A stretch of 64,000 nucleotides of DNA from PALSA-1006 sp964532405 (GTDB lineage Bacteria; Pseudomonadota; Gammaproteobacteria; Burkholderiales; Gallionellaceae), in assembly GCA_964532405.1 (NCBI GenBank), contig CAZHIC010000001.1, positions 62,001 to 126,000 of the forward strand. The letters are read 5' to 3'. The position numbers and the translations under genes are program-made. The notes beneath the pieces are model-generated. The model was given only the letters and a program-made list of their open reading frames with translations. It had not been told where the DNA came from and made no database searches. This document shows, piece by piece, positions 28,812 to 38,232 of this stretch. Every line of letters begins with the position of its first letter. Position 1 is the stretch's first letter.

Positions 28812-31196
28812 ATGTCAGAAATAACAGCAATAGGTCGCTTCAAGATCATTCGCGAGATTTCCAAGGGCGGACAGGGCACCGTCTATCTGGCCGAGGATCC
28901 CCAGCTCGAACGCCAGGTCGCCATCAAGATGTTGCGCGCGACATCGGCCCAGCAAAAAGACAGCCTGTTGCGCGAAGCCCGCATCACCAGTAAATTTCAG
29001 CATCCCAACATCGTCACGCTGCATGATGCGGGCGAACACGAGGGCGTGCCTTATCTGATTTACGCCTTTATCGGGGGCGAGACGCTGGCGCAGATGCTGA
29101 AGCGAATCGGCATCCTGCCGTTGGCTCACGCGGCCAGACTGGCGGCTGGGGTGCTGGATGGCTTGGCTTATGCGCATCAGCAGGGGGTGATGCACCTCGA
29201 TATCAAACCCGCCAATGTGATCGTGGCGGCGAACGGGCAGCCGATGCTGCTGGATTTCGGCATCGCCCGCCATGTCGGTTATCAGGCGGATGCGGCAGGC
29301 GGAATCGATGGCACACCCCGGTATATGGCGCCGGAGCGCATCACCGTACAGGGGGCTGATTTCCGCTCGGATATATTTTCTGTAGGCATCATGTTGTACG
29401 AAATGGTTACCGGCAAACCGGCAGTGTCGGGGGACACGGTCTTTCAGATATTGCACCGCGCCGCGCATGACGAGGTGGCGACTCCCTCCAGTCTTAATTT
29501 CGAAATCGACGAGCGTCTCGAAGTCATCATCCTCAAGGCGGTGGCAAAGAAACCGGAAGAGCGCTTTCAGGATGCGGCCGCCATGCGTCAGGCCTTGCTG
29601 AGTTATTTGGATGCCACGCAGGGCGTAAGCACGGCGCAGAGCGGCGGCGACACGCACAGTACGCTGGATTTTCTGCTGCGGCGCATGCGCAGCAAGAGCG
29701 ATTTTCCCGCTCTCTCCGGCATCATCAGCGAAATCAACAAAATCGTCTCTTCGGAGTCGACAAGCCACGGCAAGCTGGCGAAAGTCATTCTGCAAGATTT
29801 TGCGTTGACGAACAAATTGCTCAAGTTGGTGAACACGGCCTCGTTCGGACAGTTCGGCGGCAATATCAACACCATCTCCAAGGCCGTAGTCATCCTCGGT
29901 TTTGATACCGTGCGCAATATTGCGATGACGCTCATCTTGCTGGAATTTTTGCAGAACAAAGCGCAAGCGCTGGAATTGAAGGACGAGGTCATCGCCTCGT
30001 TTTTTTCGGGCATTCTGGCAGCGGAGCTTGCGGGCGGCGGTCGCCCTGGAGACGCGGAGGAGGCCATGATTTGTGCGATGTTCCACAATCTGGGCAGGCT
30101 GTTGGCGACGTTTTATTTTTTTGAAGAAAGCCAGCAGGTCATTCGCTTGATGGAAGACCAGAAGATCGGCGAAGAGCCGGCTTCGATAAAAGTGTTGGGC
30201 ATGTCATATAGCCAGCTGGGTGCCGGAGTGGCCGAAAGCTGGGGTTTCCCGCATCGTTTGGTGGCGGGTATGAAAAAGCTGCCTGCCGATAAAGTCAGAA
30301 AACCTCGTAGCGATCTTGAGCAGTTGAGCGTCACGGTGAATCTGGCCAACGAGCTGTGCGTGGTCGCGGCGATCACAGACGCCAAAGAAAAGAGCGCGGA
30401 GTTGCGGAAACTGTGCGCGCGCTATGAAGGTGCGGAGAATGTGTCGGAGAAGAAACTGGCCACCATGCTGGAAACCAGCTTGAACGACCTGTCGCAACGC
30501 GCCGGTTTTCTCGGTATCGTTGCGGGAAAGAGCCTGTTGCTGAAAAGGATACGCAAGTGGAGCGAGGCGGACCCCACGAGCATCAAGGTAAGCTCTGTCG
30601 AAGAAAACGCTATGGATGGGGTCACCCTGCTCGATACCGTGACACCGGAAGAAGCGATCGCGCAAACCGCTGCGCACCGCGACCCAGAGGCGATTCTGAC
30701 TGCCGGTATCCAGGATGTGACCAATACGCTGATCGAAGATTACATGCTGAATGATGTGTTGCAGATGGTGTTGGAGACGATATACCGCAGCTTGGGATTC
30801 AAGCACACGTTGATCTTCATCCGCGACAACAAGAAAAATGTGATGTTGGGCCGATTCGGTTTCGGCGAGCATATCGATACCATCATGCCGCATCTGAAAT
30901 TCTCGCTGTCTTTTGTGCCGGATGTATTCCATCTGGCTATCGACAAGGGGCTGGACATCGTGATCGGGGATGTTAACGCGGCAACGATCTCGGACAAGAT
31001 ACCCAAATGGTATCGGGATGCGATAGAGGCGCAGTGTTTTTTATTGTTGCCGGTCATGGTGAACAAGAAAGCCATCGGCCTGATCTATGCGGACATGCAA
31101 GAAGCGAATAGCCTGCAGATATCCGAACGTCAGTTGTCGTTGTTGCGTACTTTGCGTAATCAGGCTGTGCTAGCCATCAAACAAAAACTTCCGTAA
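28812..31196 (+). CDS. Ser/Thr protein kinase-HDOD-GAF fusion protein
   Basis: 794 residues, no signal peptide or membrane span. Residues ~8-265 are a Hanks-type kinase with a complete set: GGQGTVYLAED (P-loop), VAIKML, HLDIKPANV, LLDFGIARH and MAPERI. Residues ~295-490 are an HDOD domain (FPALSGIISEINKIV, LLKLVNTASFGQFGG, VVILGFDTVRNIAM). Residues ~635-790 are a GAF domain. HDOD proteins organise signalling, often with c-di-GMP, and GAF domains bind small ligands. The combination suggests a cytoplasmic signalling hub; no phosphatase or partner is adjacent. Confidence 0.93.
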   Translation: MSEITAIGRFKIIREISKGGQGTVYLAEDPQLERQVAIKMLRATSAQQKDSLLREARITSKFQHPNIVTLHDAGEHEGVPYLIYAFIGGETLAQMLKRIGILPLAHAARLAAGVLDGLAYAHQQGVMHLDIKPANVIVAANGQPMLLDFGIARHVGYQADAAGGIDGTPRYMAPERITVQGADFRSDIFSVGIMLYEMVTGKPAVSGDTVFQILHRAAHDEVATPSSLNFEIDERLEVIILKAVAKKPEERFQDAAAMRQALLSYLDATQGVSTAQSGGDTHSTLDFLLRRMRSKSDFPALSGIISEINKIVSSESTSHGKLAKVILQDFALTNKLLKLVNTASFGQFGGNINTISKAVVILGFDTVRNIAMTLILLEFLQNKAQALELKDEVIASFFSGILAAELAGGGRPGDAEEAMICAMFHNLGRLLATFYFFEESQQVIRLMEDQKIGEEPASIKVLGMSYSQLGAGVAESWGFPHRLVAGMKKLPADKVRKPRSDLEQLSVTVNLANELCVVAAITDAKEKSAELRKLCARYEGAENVSEKKLATMLETSLNDLSQRAGFLGIVAGKSLLLKRIRKWSEADPTSIKVSSVEENAMDGVTLLDTVTPEEAIAQTAAHRDPEAILTAGIQDVTNTLIEDYMLNDVLQMVLETIYRSLGFKHTLIFIRDNKKNVMLGRFGFGEHIDTIMPHLKFSLSFVPDVFHLAIDKGLDIVIGDVNAATISDKIPKWYRDAIEAQCFLLLPVMVNKKAIGLIYADMQEANSLQISERQLSLLRTLRNQAVLAIKQKLP

Positions 31197-31494
31197 AACG
31201 GCACGGCTGCGAGGTACGCCGCCATTTGTGCAAGCCTCCATTGCACACCTTTCTTCCCGTTATGATTCGTCCATACGACTGACACAGCATCCCCCTCATG
31301 AACCGGAGTGAGATAAATAATAGGGGAGACACGAGATATGCGTTATTCGCCCTTTTTATGCAAAATTCAGGTTAGATGCTTGAACCCATACGGCGCAATG
31401 CCCGTTGCCCTTCGACAGGCTCAGGAGAGCGTTATTGCGCCCTACGATGGTTTTTATTATTCGTTCTTTGAGCCTATAGCAAGGTTGCTGAATC
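31197..31494. other. Intergenic region with dispersed palindromic repeat
   Basis: No gene is supported. At about 31390-31445, an imperfect inverted repeat (acggcgcaatgcccg ... cgttattgcgccctacg) flanks the segment cccttcgacaggctcagga, a widely scattered intergenic repeat type. The short open frame at 31338-31640 spans this repeat and the end of the next gene and is not credible. Confidence 0.5.
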
Positions 31495-33276
31495 TCAATT
31501 CGCCGGAGGCGCAACCTTCATTACTTCTTCCAGCGTTGTCACTCCCGCAGCCACTTTCAACGCGCCGGAGATGCGCAACGGTTTCATGCCTTCGTGCTGG
31601 GCTTGTTCGCGTAGGGCGGCGACATCGGTTTTGTCGGTGATGAGTTTGCGCAGTTCGGGGGTCATCAGCAGTAATTCATAGATGCCGATACGTCCGCTGA
31701 ATCCGGTCATGCGGCATTCGAGGCAGCCCTCCGCGCTGTGCAGTTGTGCGGGGCGGTTCGATTTCCACGGCGCGACGAGGTGATCCCATAGTTCGTTGTC
31801 GATGTCGCGCATCTCTTGCGGTTTTTTGCAGTGCGGGCACAGGGTGCGCACGAGGCGTTGTGCCATCACGCCCAATACCGTGGCGCTGATCATGTAGGGC
31901 GGTATGCCGAGATCGAGCAGGCGGGTGATGGCCGCCGGTGCATCGTTGGTGTGCAGGGTGGAGAGCACCAGATGGCCGGTGAGGGCGGCTTGAATCGCCA
32001 TGTTGGCAGTTTCCAGATCGCGTATTTCGCCCACCATGATGATGTCCGGGTCTTGCCGCATCAGCGCGCGCACGCCGTCGGCGAAACCGAGGTCGATGCT
32101 GTGCTGCACCTGCATCTGGTTGAAGGCGGGCTCGATCATTTCGATGGGGTCTTCGATGGTGCAGACGTTCACCTCGGGTGTGGCGAGGTGTTTGAGCGTG
32201 GAATACAGCGTGGTGGTTTTGCCCGATCCGGTCGGCCCGGTGACGAGGATGATGCCGTTCGGGCGCTGCGTCATTTGTTGCCAGCGCGCGCCGTCTTCGT
32301 CGGAAAATCCCAGCTCGGAAAAATCGCGTACCAAGACTTCGGGGTCGAAAATGCGCATCACTAATTTTTCGCCGAAAGCGGTGGGCAGGGTAGAGAGGCG
32401 CAGCTCGACTTCTTGTCCTTCGCTGGTGCGCGTTTTGATACGGCCATCCTGCGGGCGGCGTTTTTCCATCACGTCCATGCGTCCGAGAATCTTGATGCGG
32501 CTGGTCATCGCGGTGATGACGGACATGGGCAGTTGATGCACTTGATGCAGCACGCCGTCGATGCGGAAACGGATCATGCCGAACTCGCGGCGCGGTTCGA
32601 TGTGAATGTCCGATGTGCGCTGGTCGAAAGCGTACTGCCACAGCCAATCCACGATATGCACGATGTGCTGGTCGTTGGCGTCGAAAGTGCTTTTGCTCTT
32701 GCCCAGCTCCACCAGCTGTTCGAACGAAGCGCCGCCGGAGGTATTGCCCGCGCTGTTTTGCGCGGCGCTCTTCACCGATTTCGCCAGATTGTAAAACTCG
32801 GCCAGATAGCGTTTGATGTCCAGCGGCGAAGAGACCACGCGGCGTACTTCTTTGCGCGAGATGTGTTTGACCACCTTTTCCCAATCGCGCAAGAACGGCT
32901 CGGCAGTCGCCACTACCACCTCGTTCGCCGTCATTTGCAGTGGCAGGATGAAGAAGCGCCCGGCATAGTCGTTGGACATCAGATCGGTGACGCTGGAGAA
33001 GTCGATCTTCAGGGGGTCGATGTGCAGATATTCCAGTTGTACGCGATGCGCCAGCCATTCCGTGAGAGCTTCCAGCGTTAATGTCTTGTTGGGCGGCAGC
33101 GCCGATCTGAAAGCGTTTTCGGCGATAACGACTAGAGGGTGCAGATCCAGACGTTGCAACTTGTGTTTGGCGATGAGTGCATCGGCATCTGTGCGTGCTA
33201 TCAGTCCGTCGGCGACCAGCATGTGCAGCACTTCGGTCAGGCGCAGTTTGTGTTCGGCGGTTTCGTGGTGGGACAT
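31495..33276 (-). CDS. GspE/PilB-family secretion or pilus ATPase
   Basis: 593 residues. An N-terminal GspE_N-like domain (~60-165) is followed by the motor: RTSDIHIEPR, Walker A GPTGSGKTTTLYSTLKHL, the Asp-box IEDPIEMIEP, Walker B DPDIIMVGEIRD, His-box TLHTND, and a zinc tetracysteine (CPHCKKPQ, CLECR). These hexameric ATPases drive type IV pilus extension or type II secretion. No other pilus or secretion genes are adjacent, so the machine it serves cannot be told. Confidence 0.93.
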   Translation of the reverse strand: MSHHETAEHKLRLTEVLHMLVADGLIARTDADALIAKHKLQRLDLHPLVVIAENAFRSALPPNKTLTLEALTEWLAHRVQLEYLHIDPLKIDFSSVTDLMSNDYAGRFFILPLQMTANEVVVATAEPFLRDWEKVVKHISRKEVRRVVSSPLDIKRYLAEFYNLAKSVKSAAQNSAGNTSGGASFEQLVELGKSKSTFDANDQHIVHIVDWLWQYAFDQRTSDIHIEPRREFGMIRFRIDGVLHQVHQLPMSVITAMTSRIKILGRMDVMEKRRPQDGRIKTRTSEGQEVELRLSTLPTAFGEKLVMRIFDPEVLVRDFSELGFSDEDGARWQQMTQRPNGIILVTGPTGSGKTTTLYSTLKHLATPEVNVCTIEDPIEMIEPAFNQMQVQHSIDLGFADGVRALMRQDPDIIMVGEIRDLETANMAIQAALTGHLVLSTLHTNDAPAAITRLLDLGIPPYMISATVLGVMAQRLVRTLCPHCKKPQEMRDIDNELWDHLVAPWKSNRPAQLHSAEGCLECRMTGFSGRIGIYELLLMTPELRKLITDKTDVAALREQAQHEGMKPLRISGALKVAAGVTTLEEVMKVAPPAN

Positions 33277-33293
33277 GTGCGATTCCTTTTTAA

Positions 33294-33394
33294 CCCCCTC
33301 TCCCTCTTGTGGGAGAGGGGGCGTACTTCGATGAAACTTGCGGTAGCTCCAGGCTTCTACCCCCTCCCTAGCCCTCCCCCTGTAAGGGGGAGGG
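33294..33394. repeat. Two C/G-run palindromes upstream of the ATPase gene
   Basis: First: ccccctctccc (33294-33304) pairs with gggagaggggg (33311-33321). Second: ccctccccct (33372-33381) pairs with agggggaggg (33385-33394). Both are of the same class as the palindrome inside metG. Confidence 0.75.
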
Positions 33395-33403
33395 GACTTA
33401 ACT

Positions 33404-34279
33404 TCAACGGCTATGCGTATCTCTTTTAGGATGGCTGATGTCCTGAAATAATTTCATTCTGCGCGAATCTATTTTTCCGGCAGCGACGGCATTTAGCAAT
33501 GCGCAATTCGGCTCGTGGGTGTGACTGCAATTATGGAAGCGGCATTGTCCGAGATAGGGGGCGAACTCGACGAATCCTGATTCGATCTCACCTAGACTCA
33601 GATGGTGCAGGCCGAACATCTGCACGCCGGGACAGTCGATCAAATTGCTTTCGGCATTGAGATGGTACAAGCGCGCATGTGTGGTGGTGTGTTTGCCGGA
33701 ATCCAGCACCGTGGAGATTTCGCGCGTGGCGGCTTTGGCCTCGGGCAGCAGGCTATTGATGAGGGTGGACTTGCCCATGCCGGACTGCCCGACCAGTACG
33801 CTGGTGTGCCCTTGCAGGAAGGGGCGCAAGGGGGCGGCATCTTGCAAGGCGGATAGCTCCAGTACGCGATGGCCGATGGCGCGGTACGGCGCAAGGGTTG
33901 CGCGGGCGGCATCGGCGGGCAGGTCGCATTTGTTCAGCACGATGAGTGTTTTCAGATTTTGATCGTGCGCGGCGATCAGGCAGCGCGCCACCAATTCGTC
34001 ACTGAATGCGGGTTCAACTGCCACGACGCAGATGATCTGGGTAACATTTGCCGCGATGATCTTTTGCCGATAGGCGTCGGAACGGTAGAGCAGGGAACTG
34101 CGCGGCAGTATGCTTTCGATTACGCCTTGGTCGGCAGAGCTGCGTTGTATTTCCACCCGATCACCGCAGGCCACCTCGCTTTTCTTGCCGCGCGGAACGC
34201 ATTCCAATATTTCTCCGTCGAGCAGTTCGACCAGATAATGTCGCCCGAAGGCGGCGATGATTTGTCCTTGCAGGTTCAA
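33404..34279 (-). CDS. rsgA: Ribosome small-subunit GTPase RsgA
   Basis: 291 residues. An N-terminal OB fold (GQIIAAFGRHYLVEL) precedes a circularly permuted GTPase: NKCD (G4) comes first, then GQSGMGKSTLINSLL (G1) and DCPG (G3). The C-terminal zinc site is visible as CRFHNCSHTHEPNCAL. RsgA helps late 30S ribosome maturation. Its ATG overlaps the stop of the pterin dehydratase by 4 bases, so both belong to the leftward operon starting near 36175. Confidence 0.96.
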   Translation of the reverse strand: MNLQGQIIAAFGRHYLVELLDGEILECVPRGKKSEVACGDRVEIQRSSADQGVIESILPRSSLLYRSDAYRQKIIAANVTQIICVVAVEPAFSDELVARCLIAAHDQNLKTLIVLNKCDLPADAARATLAPYRAIGHRVLELSALQDAAPLRPFLQGHTSVLVGQSGMGKSTLINSLLPEAKAATREISTVLDSGKHTTTHARLYHLNAESNLIDCPGVQMFGLHHLSLGEIESGFVEFAPYLGQCRFHNCSHTHEPNCALLNAVAAGKIDSRRMKLFQDISHPKRDTHSR

Positions 34280-34614
34280 ATCGCGAACAGCGCGTCAATC
34301 TTGGCGGCACAGATGAAGTCGTTTTCGGACAGGCCGCCAATGGCGTGGGTGGAATATTCCACGCGGCATTTGTTGTAGCCCACGTTGAGGTCGGGGTGAT
34401 GGTCTTCGCGGTGCGTCATCCAGGCCACCGCGTTGACGAAGGCGATCACTTGATAGTAGTTCTTGAATTCGAAGGTCTTGCTGATGCGGTCGCCGCCCAG
34501 CTCCCATGCGTCTAGCTGTTTGAGCAGGGAGTGAGCTTCATCTTGAGTCAACGGCGGTACGCCACCTTCGCAGGGTTTGCATTGCTTGTTTGTCAGATCG
34601 CAGATTTTGCTCAT
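34276..34614 (-). CDS. Pterin-4a-carbinolamine dehydratase
   Basis: 112 residues from the ATG at 34614, which has a gagg Shine-Dalgarno. Hallmarks are the L-x-x-W-E pattern (LDAWELGG), the FKNYYQVIAFVNAVAWMTHREDHHPDLNVGYNKC-like core with its histidine trio (H-R-E-D-H-H-P-D) and TH-x-x-GGLSENDF. It recycles oxidised pterins; in bacteria without phenylalanine hydroxylase it may act in molybdopterin or folate chemistry. No phenylalanine hydroxylase gene is near. The N-terminal CDLTNKQCKPCEGG extension is typical for the family. Confidence 0.93.
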   Translation of the reverse strand: MSKICDLTNKQCKPCEGGVPPLTQDEAHSLLKQLDAWELGGDRISKTFEFKNYYQVIAFVNAVAWMTHREDHHPDLNVGYNKCRVEYSTHAIGGLSENDFICAAKIDALFAI

Positions 34615-34622
34615 GTTGGGCC

Positions 34623-34928
34623 TCACTTGAGTTGGTAGTAGCGTTGATTGAGGTATGCCCCCAGGTTTTGTTCGTCTTGTGCCGAGAGCTGAATGCCCGC
34701 GTTGCCGGCGCAGAAATTGATTTGTTTGATGAGTTGGGATGCGCTACGCACTTTATGGTCGGGACGGGTGAATATTTCGCTGCCGTCGCCGCCCACCATC
34801 TTGATGTGGCAGCGGTTGCACTGGTTTTGCTCGAACAATTTTTTACCCGTATCGGCATTGCCCGTGGCAAAGGGAGATGCTTGGGCAGTGTTCGTTGCCA
34901 TTAACAACAAAAATAGTATCGTTTTCAT
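34623..34928 (-). CDS. Small periplasmic c-type cytochrome
   Basis: 101 residues. Signal peptide to about residue 17 (TNTAQA/SPF). One heme-binding site CNRCH near residue 37-41. The mature part of ~84 residues is a class I monoheme fold with a C-terminal helix DEQNLGAYLNQRYYQL. No Met is present in the usual distal position; the only later Met is in HIKMVGGDG, immediately after the heme site, so the sixth ligand is unclear. Likely an electron carrier, co-transcribed with the pterin dehydratase and the M48 protease. Confidence 0.88.
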   Translation of the reverse strand: MKTILFLLLMATNTAQASPFATGNADTGKKLFEQNQCNRCHIKMVGGDGSEIFTRPDHKVRSASQLIKQINFCAGNAGIQLSAQDEQNLGAYLNQRYYQLK

Positions 34929-36175
34929 TTCGATTTCTCCGTTAAATGTTTGATGCGCTCCAAAGCGGGCGGATGTGATTCGTAAAACGTGGCGTACAGC
35001 GGATCGGGCGTCAGTGTCTTGGCGTTGTCCTGATAGAGTTTGACCAGCGCCGAGCCAAGATCATTGGCGTTTGTCTGCGCGGCGGCGTAGCTGTCGGCTT
35101 CGAATTCGTGTTTGCGTGAATAGTACGACGAGAGCGGCTGCAACAGGAAACTGAATGCCGGCAGTGTCATGAAGAACAGCAGCAGCGCGAGTGCGGTGGA
35201 TTGGCTGTTGACGCCCAAACCCTGATAGAACCAAGCGGATTGCATCAATTGCGCTAGCAGCCATAGGAACGCAAGACTGACGGCAAAGGTGACGGCGATG
35301 CGCTTCATTACGTGGCGGTGTTTGAAATGGCCGAGTTCGTGCGCCAGCACAGCATCCATTTCAGCCGGGGTCAGGCGTTGCAGCAGGGTGTCGAAAAACA
35401 CGATGCGCTTGGTCTTGCCGAAGCCGGTGAAATAGGCGTTGCCGTGGGTGCTGCGCTTGGAGCCGTCCATCACGAACAATCCGCTGCTGGCGAAGCCGCA
35501 GCGCTTCAGCAATGCGTCGATGCGTCCTTTCACGGCTTCATCCTGCATGGGTTGGAATTTGTTGAACAGCGGGGCGATGAAGCTGGGGTAGATGAACAGC
35601 AGCAGCAAGTTGAAGCTGACCCACACCCCCCACACGTATATCCACCAATACGCCCCCATTTTTTCCATCAGCCATAACACGCCCAGCAAGAGCGGCAAGC
35701 CGAGGATGACGCCGAGCAGCAAGCCTTTCAGCGCATCGAGCAGGTACAAGCGCAGCGTCATCTTGTTGAAGCCGAAGCGGGCTTCGATGATGAAGGTGTT
35801 GTATAGACCGAACGGAATTTCCAGAATCGAGCCGATCATTAGAGCCGCAACGATGATGCCCATGCCTTGCAACAGGGTGTTGTCAAAGGCGGTGAGCGAC
35901 CAGTCGCTGAGGATTTGGATGCCGCCGCCCAGGGTGAAAGCCAACAGCAATGCGGCTTCGAATGCGATGGAAAGCAAAGAAAACCGGGTCTTGGTGCTGG
36001 TGTAGTCGGCGGCTTTTTGATGCGAAGCCAGATCGACTTTTTCACGGAAGGCGGCGGGTACTTCGTCGCGGTGAGCGCCGATATGCCGCAGCTGGCGGCG
36101 AGCCAGCCAGAACTTGGTGAGCGTGCCGAGCAGCAGCGCGACTAGGAATAGGGTGGTGAATAGGGAAGTCGTCAT
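34925..36175 (-). CDS. Ste24-type M48 membrane metalloprotease
   Basis: 416 residues with several membrane spans (at ~5-20, 65-90, 100-125, 150-180, 300-350). The zinc motif HELGHFKHRH and the later EFEADSYAA supply the ligands. This is the CAAX-prenyl-protease-1/Ste24 family, in bacteria related to HtpX and thought to act on membrane proteins. First gene of the leftward operon; its 3' end overlaps the cytochrome start by 4 bases. It is divergent from orn. Confidence 0.93.
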   Translation of the reverse strand: MTTSLFTTLFLVALLLGTLTKFWLARRQLRHIGAHRDEVPAAFREKVDLASHQKAADYTSTKTRFSLLSIAFEAALLLAFTLGGGIQILSDWSLTAFDNTLLQGMGIIVAALMIGSILEIPFGLYNTFIIEARFGFNKMTLRLYLLDALKGLLLGVILGLPLLLGVLWLMEKMGAYWWIYVWGVWVSFNLLLLFIYPSFIAPLFNKFQPMQDEAVKGRIDALLKRCGFASSGLFVMDGSKRSTHGNAYFTGFGKTKRIVFFDTLLQRLTPAEMDAVLAHELGHFKHRHVMKRIAVTFAVSLAFLWLLAQLMQSAWFYQGLGVNSQSTALALLLFFMTLPAFSFLLQPLSSYYSRKHEFEADSYAAAQTNANDLGSALVKLYQDNAKTLTPDPLYATFYESHPPALERIKHLTEKSK

Positions 36176-36261
36176 CTAGTTTTCAAGTGTCAGTCAATGA
36201 GGTGTGCCGATGTGCCACAATACGTACTGCAAAAATCAATCAATAAACAGGGCGGCGAATT

Positions 36262-36810
36262 ATGGCACAAAATCAAAATTACCTTATCTGGTTGGACATG
36301 GAGATGACAGGGCTCGTGCCCGAGACTGACCGCATCATCGAAGTGGCTATGGTCATCACCGATAACGATCTGAATACCATTGTGGAAGCGCCGACGCTGG
36401 TGGTGCATCAGCCGGACAGTGTGCTGGATGGGATGGACGCTTGGAATAAATCGACGCATGGCAAGTCCGGGCTGATCGACCGCGTCAAGGCGTCGACGCT
36501 GGATGATGCGCAAGTCGAGGAGCAGTTTCTGGCTTTTCTCAAGGAGTACGTGCCTGTTAAGACATCCCCGATGTGCGGCAATTCCATTTGTCAGGACAGA
36601 CGCTTCATGGCACGCTGGATGCCCAAGCTGGAAGATTATTTCCATTACCGCAATCTCGATGTCAGCACGCTTAAAGAGTTGGCCAGACGCTGGAAGCCGG
36701 AGATGGCGAAGGGCGTTAAAAAGCACGGCAAGCACGAAGCGCTGGCGGATATCTATGAGTCCATCGACGAGATGAAGCATTACCGGGAGCATTTCATCAA
36801 GCTGGACTGA
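36262..36810 (+). CDS. orn: Oligoribonuclease
   Basis: 182 residues. DEDDh exonuclease that degrades 2-5 nt RNAs and pGpG, so it also completes c-di-GMP turnover. Motifs: [10 protein letters not shown] (Asp and Glu), [16 protein letters not shown], and [12 protein letters not shown] with the catalytic His and Asp. Length matches typical Orn (~181). A Shine-Dalgarno agggcggcg lies upstream. It stands 12 bases before the glycosyltransferase-like gene. Confidence 0.97.
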   Translation: MAQNQNYLIWLDMEMTGLVPETDRIIEVAMVITDNDLNTIVEAPTLVVHQPDSVLDGMDAWNKSTHGKSGLIDRVKASTLDDAQVEEQFLAFLKEYVPVKTSPMCGNSICQDRRFMARWMPKLEDYFHYRNLDVSTLKELARRWKPEMAKGVKKHGKHEALADIYESIDEMKHYREHFIKLD

Positions 36811-36822
36811 GCGTACGTCGGT

Positions 36823-37902
36823 ATGCCCCATTTGTTGGTAGATATTTCTGCTCACGGTTTCGGGCATGTAAGCCAAACCGCTCCTGTGGTGAATGCTTTG
36901 GCGCAGCTCATCCCGTCGCTGCGCGTCAGCGTGCGCACCGCCGCGCCCATCGCGATTTTGCGGCAACGTTTCCAGTGCGACTTTACGCACATCCCTGCCG
37001 CGTTTGATTTCGGCATGACGATGTCCAACGCGGTCGATGTGTTGGTGGATGAGAGTGCAGCGAACTATCTCGATTTTCATGCCGGTTGGGATGCGAAAGT
37101 GCAACGCGAAGCGCAAGCGATGCGGGCGCTGTCGCCCGACCTGTTGTTGGCGAATATCCCGTATTTGTCTTTGGCTGCGGCGCGGCTCGCCAACGTACGC
37201 GCTGTCGCCATGTGCAGCTTGAGCTGGGCGCACATCTACCATCACTACTGTGTGCGGGATTCCGCCAGCCAGGATGTGTATGCGCAAATGTCGGCGGCTT
37301 ACAACAGTGCCGAATGTTTTTTGCAACCGCAGCCGAGTATGCCGATGCCGGATTTATTGAATACTCGCCAGATCAATCCCATTGCTAAAATTGGCAGCAA
37401 GCAACGCGCTTTGATGGCGATGCGCCAACCTTCTTCCGCGACAGAAAAGTGGGTGTTGCTGGCAATGGGGGGGATGGAGTTTCGTTTGCCGATGGAAGGT
37501 TGGCCGCGTATCCAAGGAGTGCGCTGGCTGGTTCCCGCCGCATGGGAAATCGAACGCGCTGATATAAGTTCGATCGAGTCATTCGGTCTGGCATTTGGCG
37601 ATGTGCTGGCTTCCTGTGATGCCGTGTTGAGCAAACCCGGTTATGGCACATTCGTTGAGGCAGCGTGTGCGGGAGTGCCTGTGCTGTATGTGGCTCGTCG
37701 CGATTGGCCGGAAGAGCCGCAACTGGTGCACTGGCTAAAGCAACACGACGCTAGTCTGGAAGTGGAGCGCGCCGCTTTGGAAACGGGCGAGTTGCACGGG
37801 ATATTGCAGCGGCTATGGGCATTGCCGCTCCCAATGCGGCCAGTCCCTTCAGGCGCGAATGAAGCCGCGCATTATTTGCGCGATTTGATGGCGGGTGAAT
37901 AA
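36823..37902 (+). CDS. GT-B glycosyltransferase-like protein
   Basis: 359 residues. N-terminal Rossmann start (LLVDISAHGFGHVSQTAPV, matching the MurG/UGT-like G-x-G-H loop) and a C-terminal nucleotide-sugar site (DAVLSKPGYGTFVEAACAGVP-type, with YVARRDWPEEPQL). This is the GT-B fold; the exact family and sugar are not recognised, and there are no other sugar genes nearby. No membrane span. It probably shares transcription with orn. Confidence 0.8.
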   Translation: MPHLLVDISAHGFGHVSQTAPVVNALAQLIPSLRVSVRTAAPIAILRQRFQCDFTHIPAAFDFGMTMSNAVDVLVDESAANYLDFHAGWDAKVQREAQAMRALSPDLLLANIPYLSLAAARLANVRAVAMCSLSWAHIYHHYCVRDSASQDVYAQMSAAYNSAECFLQPQPSMPMPDLLNTRQINPIAKIGSKQRALMAMRQPSSATEKWVLLAMGGMEFRLPMEGWPRIQGVRWLVPAAWEIERADISSIESFGLAFGDVLASCDAVLSKPGYGTFVEAACAGVPVLYVARRDWPEEPQLVHWLKQHDASLEVERAALETGELHGILQRLWALPLPMRPVPSGANEAAHYLRDLMAGE

Positions 37903-38229
37903 GCCACCCTGCCGCCAGCAGCGGGGAATTGAACCCAAAGAGATTAAGATGCCCCCGTTGCAAGAGAAAAAACGGAGGATGTATCACAATGGTCGTTATA
38001 CAATTGCACCCAACAAAATTCATGCTACAAGTTCAACATGCCAGCCTAGCCAAAAATTACATGTTGAATCCTTTCACTAAAGATCATTCCTTCCGCGTTC
38101 AGTGTTCTGGATTTTATGCAGCATACAAAGTAAAATGATACCTCTCTCGACACGGATCACCCCATAGAAAAAACTTGGCGCGTAGTGATGTGCGCCGCTG
38201 TTTTTTCGATTGGAAATAATTGGCAGCTA
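37903..38229. other. Intergenic region without a recognised gene
   Basis: Short frames here lack Shine-Dalgarno sites and coding character. Composition is more AT-rich than the neighbours. The only clear structure is a hairpin at 38167-38207. Confidence 0.5.
38167..38207. terminator. Bidirectional intrinsic terminator
   Basis: Outer stem gaaaaaac/gttttttc (38167-38174 with 38200-38207) and inner ggcgc/gcgcc give A-run and T-run on opposite sides. It probably ends the orn-glycosyltransferase unit; the ycgR start follows 23-26 bases later. Confidence 0.65.
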
Positions 38230-38232
38230 ATG

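Noticed and set aside
28815..30086. Long leftward frame opposite the kinase gene
   Set aside because: Antisense shadow; same arguments, and the kinase motifs on the other strand are complete.
31338..31640. Short rightward frame ahead of the ATPase gene
   Set aside because: It crosses a dispersed repeat and the end of a certain leftward gene.
36190..37326. Leftward 378-codon frame over orn and the glycosyltransferase
   Set aside because: Spans two genes on the opposite strand with no family pattern.
37915..37945. tRNA T-arm-like string (gcggggaattgaaccc) on the minus strand
   Set aside because: The stem pairs fail on one side and no acceptor, D or anticodon arms are found.
37895..38080. Short rightward frame after the glycosyltransferase
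   Set aside because: No Shine-Dalgarno, no composition like a gene; region is intergenic.
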